Assembly: GCA_001303025.1 (NCBI GenBank)
Contig: LJNK01000005.1
Coordinates: forward strand, 1 to 64,000
DNA: 64,000 nt
DNA from: Deltaproteobacteria bacterium SG8_13
GTDB lineage: Bacteria; Desulfobacterota; Desulfobacteria; Desulfobacterales; SG8-13
Direction: 5' to 3'
This document shows, one piece after another, positions 1 to 9,168 of this stretch. Numbering within the stretch: position 1 is the first letter of the stretch; each line of letters opens with the position of its first letter. Position numbers and translations under genes: made by a program. The notes below the pieces were generated by a model. That model did not search any database, was not told the origin of the DNA, and saw nothing but the letters and a program-made list of their open reading frames with translations.

Positions 1-1509
1 CTGACCCTTGTGGTCGGGGCCTTTATCAGCGCGTTCATAAACAATGTTCCCGTTGTCGTATTGTTTCTCCCCATTTTGATCAACGTTTCCCTGCGCACGG
101 GTATGAAAGCCTCTTCCGTGTTGATGCCCATGGGATTCAGCACCCTGCTGGGGGGCACTTGCACCACCATCGGAACCTCCACAAATCTGCTGGTGGTCTC
201 CGTGGCAGCAGGGATGGGCTTGAAACGGATGGACATGTTCGATTTCCTGGTGCCGGCAGCCATTGCCGGAAGCATCGGTATTGCGTATCTCTGGCTCGTG
301 GTCCCCCGGATCATACCGGAGCGGGAACCGACCTTGGCAGACACGTCTCCCAGGGTTTTCTCTGCCCATCTTGCCATTTCTGAAGGAAGCCCGGTTGAAG
401 GAAAGTCGCTGGCCGAAGCCAGAAAAAAAGTCGATGGGGCCATGAAAGTCACGAGCGTGGAGCGCGGACTTGACAATTTCATGATACCCTTTCCCTCCTT
501 GGTGCTGAAAGCCGGCGACCATCTGATTATCCAAGACACGCCCGATCGCCTGAAGGAGTTTGAAAGGATACTGGAGGGAACGCTCTATGCGGATGATGCC
601 ATGATCGCACCCGTTGACGAGGAGCATCCGTTGGAGGATGAAGATCAGCAGATCGCGGAGATCGTCCTTATAGAAGGCTCCCGCCTTGTTGGAAGAACTC
701 TCAGCGGAATCCGATTCGCGGATCGATACGGGATGATTACGCTGGCCATACACAGGGCGGGCAGGCATCCGGAAAAGTTATACGATGAAATAGGGGATAT
801 CCTCCTGAAGGCCGGGGATATCCTCCTGGTTCAGGGACCCCGAGAACAGATCGCCGGTCTCAAAAAAGAAAAAGATTTTCTCGTGCTCGATGCCACGGCG
901 GATCTGCCTTTTGCACGCAAGGCACCGGTGGCCCTGCTTATTATGTTAGGCATCATTGTATCGGCCGCCGTGGGGTTTCTGCCCATCGCCATCAGCGCGC
1001 CTCTCGGGGCACTGTTGATGATCTTCACCGGGTGCCTGGGATGGCGTGATGCCACGAGGGCACTGAATGCGCAGGTCATCCTTATCGTGGCCGCAAGTCT
1101 CGCCATTGGGGTTGCACTGCTCAACACGGGCGGTGCAGATTACATGGCACAACTTTTTGTTGCCCTGGTAGGGGATACTTCGCCCGCCTTCGTGATCAGC
1201 GGGCTGATGCTTCTGATGGGCATCCTCACCAACATCGTTTCCAACAACGCAGCAGCGGTCATCGGCACCCCCATCGCTGTTTCAATTGCCGCCCAGATGG
1301 GGCAGCCGGCCGAACCGTTTGTGTTGGCCGTACTTTTCGGGGCCAACATGAGCTATGCCACACCGATGGCCTACAAAACCAACCTGCTTGTCATGAACGC
1401 GGGGAATTACACCTTCAACGATTTCCTCCGGATCGGGGTGCCGTTGCTTCTAATCATGTGGGTTACGCTTTCCTGGTTGCTTCCGGCTATCTACGGTATC
1501 GGGGCTTAA
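1..1509 (+). CDS. SLC13-family permease with two RCK_C domains (5' partial)
   Basis: The reading frame is open from base 1, so the true start lies upstream. About 502 codons are visible. The first part is membrane-spanning and carries the SLC13/ArsB-type signature GGTCTTIGTSTNLL near residues 52-65. A soluble middle stretch (about residues 115-300) holds two TrkA-C/RCK_C modules, each with the pattern GxSLxxxx...LxxGDxLxxxxxPxxL. A second membrane half follows with the mirrored motif SNNAAAVIGTPIA. This arrangement matches anion or dicarboxylate/sulfate-type SLC13 permeases of the inner membrane whose RCK_C insert may gate transport. The substrate cannot be told from sequence. The gene ends alone; the next gene lies convergently on the other strand. 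Confidence 0.88.
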   Translation: MTLVVGAFISAFINNVPVVVLFLPILINVSLRTGMKASSVLMPMGFSTLLGGTCTTIGTSTNLLVVSVAAGMGLKRMDMFDFLVPAAIAGSIGIAYLWLVVPRIIPEREPTLADTSPRVFSAHLAISEGSPVEGKSLAEARKKVDGAMKVTSVERGLDNFMIPFPSLVLKAGDHLIIQDTPDRLKEFERILEGTLYADDAMIAPVDEEHPLEDEDQQIAEIVLIEGSRLVGRTLSGIRFADRYGMITLAIHRAGRHPEKLYDEIGDILLKAGDILLVQGPREQIAGLKKEKDFLVLDATADLPFARKAPVALLIMLGIIVSAAVGFLPIAISAPLGALLMIFTGCLGWRDATRALNAQVILIVAASLAIGVALLNTGGADYMAQLFVALVGDTSPAFVISGLMLLMGILTNIVSNNAAAVIGTPIAVSIAAQMGQPAEPFVLAVLFGANMSYATPMAYKTNLLVMNAGNYTFNDFLRIGVPLLLIMWVTLSWLLPAIYGIGA

Positions 1510-1790
1510 TGGGGGTGCTGTGGCCCAATATGATTTAGTGGCTGTTCTACGCAAAGGCCCAAAACGTCGTGCCCGAAAACATCTAACCAATTGCCGGTGC
1601 GGATGCAAAGGGCGGCGCCGCACAGCTCGACTTTATAGTCATCTGCTATATACCACGCCTTACCACACCATATAAAATTGTGTGGTTGCCAAATCTATCC
1701 TGAAATATTCTTGCCAACCTATTGGGATCGCGCCTCTTCCGAAAAGAGTTATATTTAAAAGTTATATTTGTTCTTGAAAAGCGATTTCTC

Positions 1791-3356
1791 CTATTTTCCG
1801 ATGCTCAATGCCGGATCAAATCGACCCGCAACGGTGGGGCTCTGGCTGTTTTTGGTTTCTCTTCTTATCTGCTCGGACAGAAAAGGTATAAGTTCTCCCA
1901 GGGTAGTCCGGCCGTCGGCGTTGTAATCAGCCTTGCCTTTCAACCCTTCGAGAAGGTGGAAGGTAAAAACACCGTGGCCGCCGCCCCATTGGGCGCCTTC
2001 CCGAGAAAACTGGTTGTCATCGGAGGCAGACAGGATGCAGATACCGTCACGGTTTTTGGAAAGGGTTTGCAGGGTGGAGCTCATCGGAACCACCGAGACG
2101 CCCCGGCCGGCTCGTCTGGCGATGTCAAAGGACTGACCGACGCCCCCGGCATGGCACGCATCGGTGATGACAATTACGTTTTTCGCTTTAATAAATCTGC
2201 GCAACGCCGTTTCAATGTCCCACATCGGGAACCCGGAAGAAGCCACGCTGTCGTACTGCGTGTCATAGGGCAGCAGGAACAGGTTCTCCGGATGATCCGG
2301 CGACTGGGGGCTTCCGTGCCCTGCAAAATATATGGTGACCGTGTCCTCTTCGATTGCCTGACTGAGCCACTCGAACAGGGCCTTTCGAATGTTTGAGGCC
2401 GTGGCATCGGCATCGATCAACAAGGTGACCCTGGCCGGAGCGTACTTGCCGCCTTGCGGTGACACAAGCCAGTTATAAAACGACTGTGCATCTGCTGCGG
2501 CGTAGCGCAGCTGCGGGATATTCGTATCGGCATATTTTGAGATTCCGATGGTGACCGCCCATCCGGTGCCGGCAACGGCGAACTTTCCGCTGTGCTCACC
2601 CTGCTTTGCCTGCCTGGTTTCAACGGGCACATCTCCGGCCGCATCTTTTTGCTCTGGCGCCGGCTTGCTGTCCACAAACAGGATTTTGGTGCTGCCGGCC
2701 GCCGGCTGGTAGCGTATCAGGTCATTGTGTATGGGGTCCCCCTTTTTGGTGCGGAAGTTACCGTCATGCACCATCTTGACGACGATCTTCGCATCCGGTG
2801 CATACCAGTAGTACTGTTCCCGGGTTCCCCGCAGATTCGGCGCGGTAAAGCTCCTGTGAATTTTCCAGGCGCGATACTTTCCGGCAGGAGTGTCGATCGT
2901 TTCGATTTTTTCGACTTCCCACGAGTTTTTGAACTTCCTGGTAATGTTGTCCGCCCCTTCGCCTTCGATTTCATTCTGCCATTTTTTGCCTACGAAAAGC
3001 GGAAAATTCAGCGCCCTTTCCCATGGTGCGCCGGTTCTGGATTTATCGCGGGGTGCAATAAAGTCGGTCCCCAAGATATGATACCCGATATCATAATTGC
3101 GGTGCCAGAGAATCTCTCCTTGTTCATTTTTTACTTCCACGACAAACTTTCCGTCCGGTTTTACTTCTATCACCTTGTGTGTCCGCAGGCCCCGGTGGTT
3201 CTTCACCACCCACTGCTCTCCGAGGACCATTTGCGGCGCGGTTTCCACCGGCTCGCCCGGCGGGGGCTCCTGCTTTTTAGCCTGGATCGAGGGACAAAAG
3301 AACAATAAGGCCAGCAAAACAAAAAATATCGAGATAGTTGTACTTGAGATACGCAT
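1791..3356 (-). CDS. Secreted caspase-fold (C14) cysteine peptidase with EF-hand-like loop
   Basis: 521 aa. I chose the internal ATG at 3356 because AGGAGG lies 5-10 bases upstream and a clean signal peptide follows it (hydrophobic core FFVLLALLFF, cleavage near SIQA). Residues 40-225 form a beta-rich region of unknown function. Residues 260-520 are a caspase (peptidase C14) domain: the catalytic His lies in IYFAGHG (about H347) and the nucleophile in VITDACHAGG (about C401). A DYNADGRTTLGEL loop near residue 477 resembles a calcium-binding EF-hand or dockerin loop. This suggests an exported, possibly calcium-dependent protease. It stands alone; the neighbours are an unrelated permease and an FAD enzyme. 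The fold assignment is strong; the substrate is unknown. Confidence 0.87.
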   Translation of the reverse strand: MRISSTTISIFFVLLALLFFCPSIQAKKQEPPPGEPVETAPQMVLGEQWVVKNHRGLRTHKVIEVKPDGKFVVEVKNEQGEILWHRNYDIGYHILGTDFIAPRDKSRTGAPWERALNFPLFVGKKWQNEIEGEGADNITRKFKNSWEVEKIETIDTPAGKYRAWKIHRSFTAPNLRGTREQYYWYAPDAKIVVKMVHDGNFRTKKGDPIHNDLIRYQPAAGSTKILFVDSKPAPEQKDAAGDVPVETRQAKQGEHSGKFAVAGTGWAVTIGISKYADTNIPQLRYAAADAQSFYNWLVSPQGGKYAPARVTLLIDADATASNIRKALFEWLSQAIEEDTVTIYFAGHGSPQSPDHPENLFLLPYDTQYDSVASSGFPMWDIETALRRFIKAKNVIVITDACHAGGVGQSFDIARRAGRGVSVVPMSSTLQTLSKNRDGICILSASDDNQFSREGAQWGGGHGVFTFHLLEGLKGKADYNADGRTTLGELIPFLSEQIRRETKNSQSPTVAGRFDPALSIGK

Positions 3357-3699
3357 AGTCGCCTCCTTGGGCAGATAACGTTTCTCGGTTGTCACTCAGG
3401 TGCACCGTCAAGCGGCAATGATGCCCGTAAAGTAAAAATGGAAACCGCATCCGGAAAGAATGCGAAAAGGAAAGCCCGAACCGCCCAACGAAAGCAATGT
3501 CCGCCTCAGGTCCGGATGAACGGGAAAGATGCCAAGGCTGGCGGCAGGAATATACATCGGGTTGATGGGAATAATCAAATGAAATTTTATGAAACAACCT
3601 GTCGTACCGGCGGGTTATTAAAGGACGGGTTGTTTTGAAGGAAGGCTTGGAACCCGCGCACCAGAGAACCTGTCAACCGGGCGGTCGGAGTTGCGGCAG
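3357..3699. other. Intergenic, no gene seen
   Basis: This stretch separates two minus-strand genes. It holds the Shine-Dalgarno of the caspase gene (AGGAGG at about 3362-3367) and presumably its promoter. No convincing ORF, RNA gene or strong hairpin was found. Confidence 0.6.
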
Positions 3700-5172
3700 T
3701 TACTCGGGCCGCTGTTTGTTCAAGACCGGGTCGATGCCCACGCGCCGCGCCAGATCGGATGTAAACAGCCCGTCCGGATCGAGCCGTTGCTTGATTTCCA
3801 GCAACTCCCGGTAGCGGGGATACACGCGGTAGAACTGCTCGGGGGTCAGGACCTGGTCCTTGGCGAGGTGAACCTTGCCGCCGCGCCGGACCGTTGCATC
3901 GATGAGCCGATCCACGGCCTCCCGGCTGGCGGCTTCATGACGTTTTTTGGGGTGAAATTCGAAGTTGAGACTGTAGCCGTCCTCGGAGAAGGAAATCAGA
4001 CAGTCGTCGGGTTTGTGCGCGCGAAGGATGCTGGTAACCGGCGGGCAGGGCGAGGACCGGCAGATCTCCATCAGCTCAACGATCGCCTCCCGGGCGCCGG
4101 TTCGCGGAAAGGTGAGCTGCACGGTGTAGCCGCGCGGGCCGCAGACCAGGTGGGCCGGCGGCACCGTAAAGCTGGCTTCGAAACCAAACCGCAGGAAGAG
4201 CTCGGTGTTCGAAAACCGCTTCATGCGATACAATATCTGGCCCATGGCATAGTAGAGCCGGTTGAACACATTGAGAATGGGGCGCTGGATGTGCAGCATC
4301 AGCGACAGGATCGGCCCGAACCTTTCGTGCAGTGCCAGGCCGAACCGGCGGTGGTCCTCCAGGCGCTTGTAGCCCGCCTCGAGAATTTTCCGTCGCTGCT
4401 GCTCGGTTTCACAGCTCTCGACCCACCGGGCGGCATGGATCACCGAGCGCCCGGCTCTGCTTGCACTGGCATAGGCGTCTACCCACACCACCAGCGCATC
4501 GTGAGATTTTTCGATTTCAGCCATCGTCGCAAGCAGCGCGTCGACATCGGTTGCCGGGAAGCGATTGATCTCCACATAAGGGGATAGAACCGGGTGCAGC
4601 TGCAGGGTGGCGTCCACGATGACCCCGAGTAGCCCGATGCCGCCCACCACGGCGTTGAACAGTTCGTGGGACCGATCGATCGAGATCGCCTCTCCGCTGG
4701 CAAGCAGGAGGGTGAGGCGCACGATCTGGTGGGAAAAGCTGCCGTGGTGCCAGGCGTCCTTGCCGTTGACGTTGGCACAGATCGCACCGGCTACACTGGA
4801 ATGCGATTCGGTGGGGCTGGCATGCAGTGTCAGCAGCCGGTGGTGGACCATCTGATAGATATCGATGATCCGCGTGCCGGCTTCGACGGTGATCTGGGCG
4901 GACTGCTCGTCGAAGCCAAGGATCCGGTTCATGCTGCTCATGTCGAGCAGGGCATGGCCGTCGTTGAGAGCTATATCGCCATAGCCGCGTCCGGCACCGC
5001 GCACGCAAATGGTCATGTTATGCTGCCGGCAATAGGACAGCGCCTCGCGGCACTGTTCGATCGTCTTTGGGCGGGCGACCAGAGAGCGGGTTTTAATAGA
5101 GCCGACCAGTGAGGTCAGCTCCTGCCACCTCATAAAGCCCGGCAGGGTCTGATTTTCATTTTCCATTTGCAT
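3700..5172 (-). CDS. FAD-binding oxidoreductase (VAO/PCMH family, DprE1/lactone-oxidase-like)
   Basis: 490 aa from the ATG at 5172, which has GGAG seven bases upstream; an in-frame GTG at 5193 is an alternative. Residues 30-215 form a PCMH-type FAD domain with VRGAGRGYGD (pyrophosphate binding) and ANVNGKDAWHHGSF, which resembles the HGKNHHxDGSF stretch of decaprenylphosphoryl-ribose oxidase DprE1. The C-terminal part ends like D-arabinono-lactone oxidases (YRELLEIKQRLDPDGLF). It probably oxidises a sugar or polyol hydroxyl with FAD. No membrane segment or signal peptide is seen. No DprE2-like short-chain dehydrogenase is adjacent, so the DprE1 role is only a possibility. Confidence 0.8.
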   Translation of the reverse strand: MQMENENQTLPGFMRWQELTSLVGSIKTRSLVARPKTIEQCREALSYCRQHNMTICVRGAGRGYGDIALNDGHALLDMSSMNRILGFDEQSAQITVEAGTRIIDIYQMVHHRLLTLHASPTESHSSVAGAICANVNGKDAWHHGSFSHQIVRLTLLLASGEAISIDRSHELFNAVVGGIGLLGVIVDATLQLHPVLSPYVEINRFPATDVDALLATMAEIEKSHDALVVWVDAYASASRAGRSVIHAARWVESCETEQQRRKILEAGYKRLEDHRRFGLALHERFGPILSLMLHIQRPILNVFNRLYYAMGQILYRMKRFSNTELFLRFGFEASFTVPPAHLVCGPRGYTVQLTFPRTGAREAIVELMEICRSSPCPPVTSILRAHKPDDCLISFSEDGYSLNFEFHPKKRHEAASREAVDRLIDATVRRGGKVHLAKDQVLTPEQFYRVYPRYRELLEIKQRLDPDGLFTSDLARRVGIDPVLNKQRPE

Positions 5173-5568
5173 TGCAGGTCTCCGGACAGACACACCGGCA
5201 TCGATCTGAAGCCGTTGGCTGCCGGGATTCAGATATCGGACACCGGACAGGTTGTCAACAAAGCCTTGTTACCGGCATGCATTTCATACGGGTTTTTCAT
5301 CTATGATTGTCGAAAACGACTGTCAAAGGGTAGAAAATAGTAACGATGATCGGTTTGGCAACCATGCTTGACGCGCCGGCACGGACGCAACCTTGTTTCC
5401 GATCAAAAAGCCGCTGGAGCGATCAGCAAAATCCTGCAAACTGCGCTGCTTTTGTCTTTGCCACCGATCCCGCCTTGACACTTCCCGGCAGTTTTAATTA
5501 TAGTCTTTCCCCGGCAAACAGAACCCGATCCAATTCATTTCCACGGCCGACAAGCAGAAAGGCAAGTT
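5173..5568 (+). promoter_or_regulatory. Divergent intergenic region with sigma70-like promoter for the LUD gene
   Basis: TTGACA at 5475-5480 is followed after 17 bases by TTATAG (5498-5503, or TATAGT one base later). This fits a housekeeping promoter for the plus-strand LUD gene, with a start site near 5510. The rest of the interval between the FAD oxidoreductase and LUD genes shows no ORF with coding character. Confidence 0.45.
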
Positions 5569-6222
5569 ATGGACAAACCGATCGAAAACTACTGGAAGCT
5601 GCGCCTGCAAGATGTCAAAAAAGAACTCGAGGCCAACAACTTTGAAGTCCACATCGCCGCCAGCGCAGACGATGCCAAGGAACTGGTGCTCAATACCCTT
5701 ATCCCGTCCATTCAACCGGCCAGCATCTCCTGGGGCGGATCGATGACCTTTGCCACCAGCGGGCTGTACCACGCGGTCAAAAACCGCAGCGATGTGACGG
5801 TGCTGGACACCTTCGACAAGAAGATTTCAGACGAGGAGATGCTCGAGAGGCGGCGGCAGTCGCTGCTGGTGGACCTGTTTATCACCAGTACCAACGCCGT
5901 CACCGAAGCCGGCCAGCTGGTCAACCTGGATATGTTCGGAAACCGCATCGGCGGCATCACCTTCGGCCCCAAGCACGTGATCATCATGGTCGGCCGCAAC
6001 AAGATCGTGGCAGACCTAAAGGATGCCATCTTCCGGGTCAAAAACTACGTTGCACCGGTCAACGCCATGCGCCTGGACAAGAAAACCCCCTGCGTAAAAA
6101 CCTCCTATTGCGAAGAGTGCAAAAGCCCTGGTCGGATCTGCAACACCTGGACCATCACCGAAAAATCGTTTCCCAAAGGCCGGGTGCGGGTGGTGCTGAT
6201 CAACCAGGATCTCGGTTTTTAG
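5569..6222 (+). CDS. LUD-domain protein (LutC/YkgG-like)
   Basis: 217 aa, with AAGGC upstream of the ATG. The whole length matches the LUD (lactate utilisation, formerly DUF162) family: SWGGSMTFATSGLY near residue 45-58, LFITSTNAVTEAGQLVNLD in the middle, then IMVGRNKIVADL. A C-terminal cysteine cluster (CVKTSYCEECKSPGRIC) could bind a metal or Fe-S centre and is typical of the stand-alone anaerobe version. LutA and LutB partners are not adjacent, so its role in lactate oxidation is unproven. It is monocistronic by spacing: the TPP riboswitch promoter follows. Confidence 0.88.
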   Translation: MDKPIENYWKLRLQDVKKELEANNFEVHIAASADDAKELVLNTLIPSIQPASISWGGSMTFATSGLYHAVKNRSDVTVLDTFDKKISDEEMLERRRQSLLVDLFITSTNAVTEAGQLVNLDMFGNRIGGITFGPKHVIIMVGRNKIVADLKDAIFRVKNYVAPVNAMRLDKKTPCVKTSYCEECKSPGRICNTWTITEKSFPKGRVRVVLINQDLGF

Positions 6223-6286
6223 CGATTTTATCCTGCGCCGCCGACATCGACCAGCAACCGGTGATCAAAGCAAGGTGGTATTTTTC

Positions 6287-6315
6287 TTGACACTTGCGGG
6301 GAAAATCATTAGAGC
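6287..6315 (+). promoter_or_regulatory. Probable sigma70 promoter of the thiamin operon
   Basis: TTGACA at 6287-6292 is followed after 17 bases by TAGAGC (6310-6315). This places the start site near 6322, just before the riboswitch aptamer. The -35 box is perfect and the -10 box is weak. Confidence 0.45.
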
Positions 6316-6338
6316 TTTTGATATCAACGGATAGCATC

Positions 6339-6419
6339 CGTGTTGGGGGTGGCCGGGCCGGCCTGAGATCATACCCTTTGAACCTGAACTGGTTAATTCC
6401 AGCGTAGGGAAACGACACG
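6339..6419 (+). ncRNA. TPP riboswitch (THI element)
   Basis: The conserved core is plain: CTGAGAT at about 6363, ACCCTTTGAACCTGAACTGG at 6373-6392, then GTTAATTCCAGCGTAGGGAA. P1 is formed by CGTGT (6339-6343) with ACACG (6415-6419). It precedes thiM-thiE-thiL-thiD, so it should sense thiamin pyrophosphate and shut the operon off. Confidence 0.95.
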
Positions 6420-6448
6420 CGCAAACAGCCTTTTGGTCCAACCGATTC

Positions 6449-6481
6449 AGCCGTTTCCCTTTGGAAACGGCTTTTTCTCTT
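6449..6481 (+). terminator. Riboswitch expression platform: intrinsic terminator
   Basis: A perfect 10-bp hairpin (AGCCGTTTCC at 6449-6458, loop CTTT, GGAAACGGCT at 6463-6472) runs into a U-rich tail. It lies 30 bases after the aptamer and about 110 bases before thiM, so TPP binding most likely acts by transcription termination. Confidence 0.85.
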
Positions 6482-6589
6482 CCGCCTGCCCGACCTGCAA
6501 ACCTGCATGCAGCGCTGGCCCAGATGCTCTTTTCGGCCTCGGGTCAGACCCTATATTTCGACCATCTACAGCCATTGAGGAGCACTGAC

Positions 6590-7396
6590 ATGAACAACTT
6601 AGGTGAAGCAGCCGCACGGAACCTGGCAGCGGTCCGGGAGAAAAAACCCCTGATTCACAACATCACCAACTTCGTGGTGATGAACACCACCGCCAATGCA
6701 TTGCTGGCCATGGGGGCCTCGCCGGTGATGGCCCACGCGCCCAACGAGGTGGAAGAAATGGTTTCTTTTGCCGGTGCACTGGTGCTCAACATCGGCACTC
6801 TCACCGACCCGTGGGTGGCATCGATGCTCAAAGCCGGGGCCAAAGCCACCGCCTTGAACAAGCCGGTTATCCTCGATCCGGTCGGCTCCGGTGCTACCGC
6901 GCTGCGCACCGATGCCGCCAGGACGATCATCGCACAAACCCGCATCAGTGTGATCCGCGGAAATGCCTCGGAAGTACTTTCCCTGCAGCGCGACGACACC
7001 AAGACCAAGGGTGTGGACTCGATCCATACGGTCGATGATGCCGCCGGTGCGGCCACAGCGCTATCCTCGCAGCTCGACACGACCCTGGCAATCACCGGCC
7101 CGGTCGACCTGGTCACCGACGGCAAACGGATAATTCGGGTGGCCAACGGCCATCCCCTGATGGGCTATGTCACCGGTACGGGATGCACGGCGACGGTGGC
7201 CATCGGTGCGTTTCTGGCGGTGGATCCGGACCCGGTCAGCGCCGCAGCCACTGCTCTGGCCTATTTCGGCCTGGCAGGAGAGATTGCCGGCAAGGTGGCC
7301 GATGCACCCGGCAGTTTCTGGGTTCAGCTGCTCGACGCGCTTTACACCATTACCCCGCAGCAGCTGGAGGCGGACAGCAAAATCGAATCCGGATAA
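6590..7396 (+). CDS. thiM: Hydroxyethylthiazole kinase
   Basis: 268 aa. The ATG at 6590 has a GAGG site and follows the terminator; the longer frame upstream runs through the riboswitch hairpin and is not used. ThiM phosphorylates 4-methyl-5-(2-hydroxyethyl)thiazole in thiamin salvage. Family signatures are IHNITNFVVMNTTANALLAMGASP-type N-terminus, VLDPVG-like ILDPVGSGAT near residue 100, VIRGNASE, and the active-site GTGCTATVAIGAF near residue 192 with the catalytic Cys. It is the first gene of a TPP-riboswitch operon. Confidence 0.95.
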   Translation: MNNLGEAAARNLAAVREKKPLIHNITNFVVMNTTANALLAMGASPVMAHAPNEVEEMVSFAGALVLNIGTLTDPWVASMLKAGAKATALNKPVILDPVGSGATALRTDAARTIIAQTRISVIRGNASEVLSLQRDDTKTKGVDSIHTVDDAAGAATALSSQLDTTLAITGPVDLVTDGKRIIRVANGHPLMGYVTGTGCTATVAIGAFLAVDPDPVSAAATALAYFGLAGEIAGKVADAPGSFWVQLLDALYTITPQQLEADSKIESG

Positions 7397-7437
7397 CCTC
7401 TGGAATGCCTCCTGCAGATTCTGCAACCGGAACAGCC

Positions 7438-8082
7438 ATGAAACGGCGAGAATGTGACTTCAGCCTCTACCTGGTGACCGACCGCGGCCTTTCACGCGGA
7501 CGCTCTACGCTGGAGATCGTCGAGGCCGCCGTTCGCGGGGGGACGAGCTGTGTCCAGCTCAGGGAGAAGGACTGCAGCACCCGCGAGTTCATCGAGCAGG
7601 CGCAGTCCGTCCGCGATCTGCTGCAGGCATTGGGCGTGCCGCTGATCATCAACGACCGGCTCGATGTGGCCCTGGCCGTGAAAGCCGACGGGGTGCACCT
7701 GGGCCAGACGGACATGCCCCTTGCGCTGGCCAGGGCGATCGTTGCCGACACCATGCTCATCGGCATCTCCGCCGAATCGCTCAAAGACGCCCTCGAGGCG
7801 GAAAAAGGCGGCGCCGACTATCTCGGTGTCAGCCCGATCTATGCAACCCCGACGAAAACCGACACGGCCCCGCCGCTGGGGTTGGAAGGGTTGCGCCGCA
7901 TCCGCGATGCCGTCAACCTGCCCCTGGTCGGCATCGGCGGCCTCAATCACGACAATGCCGGAGATGTCATTCGAAGCGGTGCAGACGGGGTGGCCGTCGT
8001 CTCTGCCATCGTGGCTGCAGATGACCCCCAACAAGCCGCCCGCAATCTGCGGTCGGCAATCGAAAGGGCCCGACAACCATGA
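7438..8082 (+). CDS. thiE: Thiamin-phosphate synthase
   Basis: 214 aa from the ATG at 7438; an in-frame ATG at 7405 is possible, and neither has a strong ribosome site. ThiE condenses HMP pyrophosphate with thiazole phosphate to make thiamin phosphate. The TIM-barrel signatures are present: LYLVTDRGL at the start, QLREKD near residue 40, IINDRLDVALAVKADGVHLGQ-type phosphate/Mg site, GVSPIYATPTK and GIGGL. Its stop overlaps the start of thiL by four bases (ATGA), indicating translational coupling. Confidence 0.95.
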   Translation: MKRRECDFSLYLVTDRGLSRGRSTLEIVEAAVRGGTSCVQLREKDCSTREFIEQAQSVRDLLQALGVPLIINDRLDVALAVKADGVHLGQTDMPLALARAIVADTMLIGISAESLKDALEAEKGGADYLGVSPIYATPTKTDTAPPLGLEGLRRIRDAVNLPLVGIGGLNHDNAGDVIRSGADGVAVVSAIVAADDPQQAARNLRSAIERARQP

Positions 8083-9089
8083 GTTTGAAAGAAATCGGAG
8101 AGTTCGGCTTTATCGAAAGGATCAGCCGGGGTTGTTTGATTCGACCCGATGGCGTGGTCACCGCCATCGGTGACGATGCCGCCGCTCTTCAGGCCGAGGC
8201 GAACCGATTGCTGCTGGTGACAACCGATCTGCTGGTGGAACGGGTACATTTTCTCCGGGAGGCGACTTCCGGATTCAATCTCGGCTATAAATCCCTTGCG
8301 GTAAACCTGAGCGACATCGCCGCCATGGGCGGCACGGCCCGGGAGGCATTTATCAGCATCGGCATCCCGGACGACTGCCCTCTTGCATTCCTGGACGACC
8401 TCTACCGCGGCATGCAGCATCTGGCCGCAGCGTTTCGGGTCAACATCCTGGGCGGGGATACGACCGGCTCCAAACAGGATTTAATCATCAACGTGGTGGT
8501 GACCGGTACGGTCGATCCGCAGGAAATGCTGCTGCGCAGCGGTGCCCGGGTGGGTGACATCATTTACTCGACCGGCACGCTCGGTGACAGCCGGGCCGGC
8601 TTGCACCTGATTTTGAACAAGATTCGAGCCGATTCACCGCAGCTGCAGGCACTGTTTGACGCCCATGTGCTGCCGAAACCCTGTCTTCGGGAAGGGCGTT
8701 TTCTGGCTGCTTCGGGGGGCGTGCATGCGGCCATCGATGTCAGCGACGGGCTCAGCTCGGACCTGGGGCACATCCTGCGGGCCAGCGGCGTCGGGGCGCG
8801 GTTGTTCGCGCTGCAGATGCCGGTTTCTTCCCAGCTGCAGGCGTTTTGTGCCCGGTTCGGATTCGACCCGGTCGATTACGCGCTGGCCGGTGGGGAAGAC
8901 TACACCCTGCTGTTCGCAGCGGACAGAAACGAGGCCGCCCGCATCGGTGAACAATACCGGGCAGCCTTCGGTCAGCCCCTGTACCGGCTGGGAGAGATCA
9001 CCGACACAGGCAGGATCGAGCTGGCCGGACCGGACAATCAGTTGCAGGATATCACGCCGACGGGATGGGACCACTTCAAAACGAAATGA
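8079..9089 (+). CDS. thiL: Thiamin-monophosphate kinase
   Basis: 336 aa. ThiL phosphorylates thiamin monophosphate to TPP, the ligand of the upstream riboswitch. Motifs of the ThiL/PurM fold are visible: IGDDAAAL near residue 28, LVTTDLLVERVHF, KSLAVNLSDIAAMGG, ILGGDTTGS and DVSDGLSSDLGHI. The length is normal for the family. It overlaps thiE by four bases and is followed by a 79-base gap before thiD. Confidence 0.95.
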   Translation: MSLKEIGEFGFIERISRGCLIRPDGVVTAIGDDAAALQAEANRLLLVTTDLLVERVHFLREATSGFNLGYKSLAVNLSDIAAMGGTAREAFISIGIPDDCPLAFLDDLYRGMQHLAAAFRVNILGGDTTGSKQDLIINVVVTGTVDPQEMLLRSGARVGDIIYSTGTLGDSRAGLHLILNKIRADSPQLQALFDAHVLPKPCLREGRFLAASGGVHAAIDVSDGLSSDLGHILRASGVGARLFALQMPVSSQLQAFCARFGFDPVDYALAGGEDYTLLFAADRNEAARIGEQYRAAFGQPLYRLGEITDTGRIELAGPDNQLQDITPTGWDHFKTK

Positions 9090-9168
9090 CAACGGCAAAC
9101 CGCACGTTGTCATTTTACATGGTCTCGGCAACCAACCACTGCCAAGTAGAAACGGGAGGATCCGACCA

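Noticed and set aside
1520-1675. 51-codon GTG frame rich in Arg/Cys after the permease
   Set aside because: It has GGGGG upstream but no recognisable product and an unusual composition; too weak to call a gene.
1662-1686. ACCACAC/GTGTGGT hairpin as a terminator
   Set aside because: The loop is 11 bases and no U-tract follows; support is insufficient.
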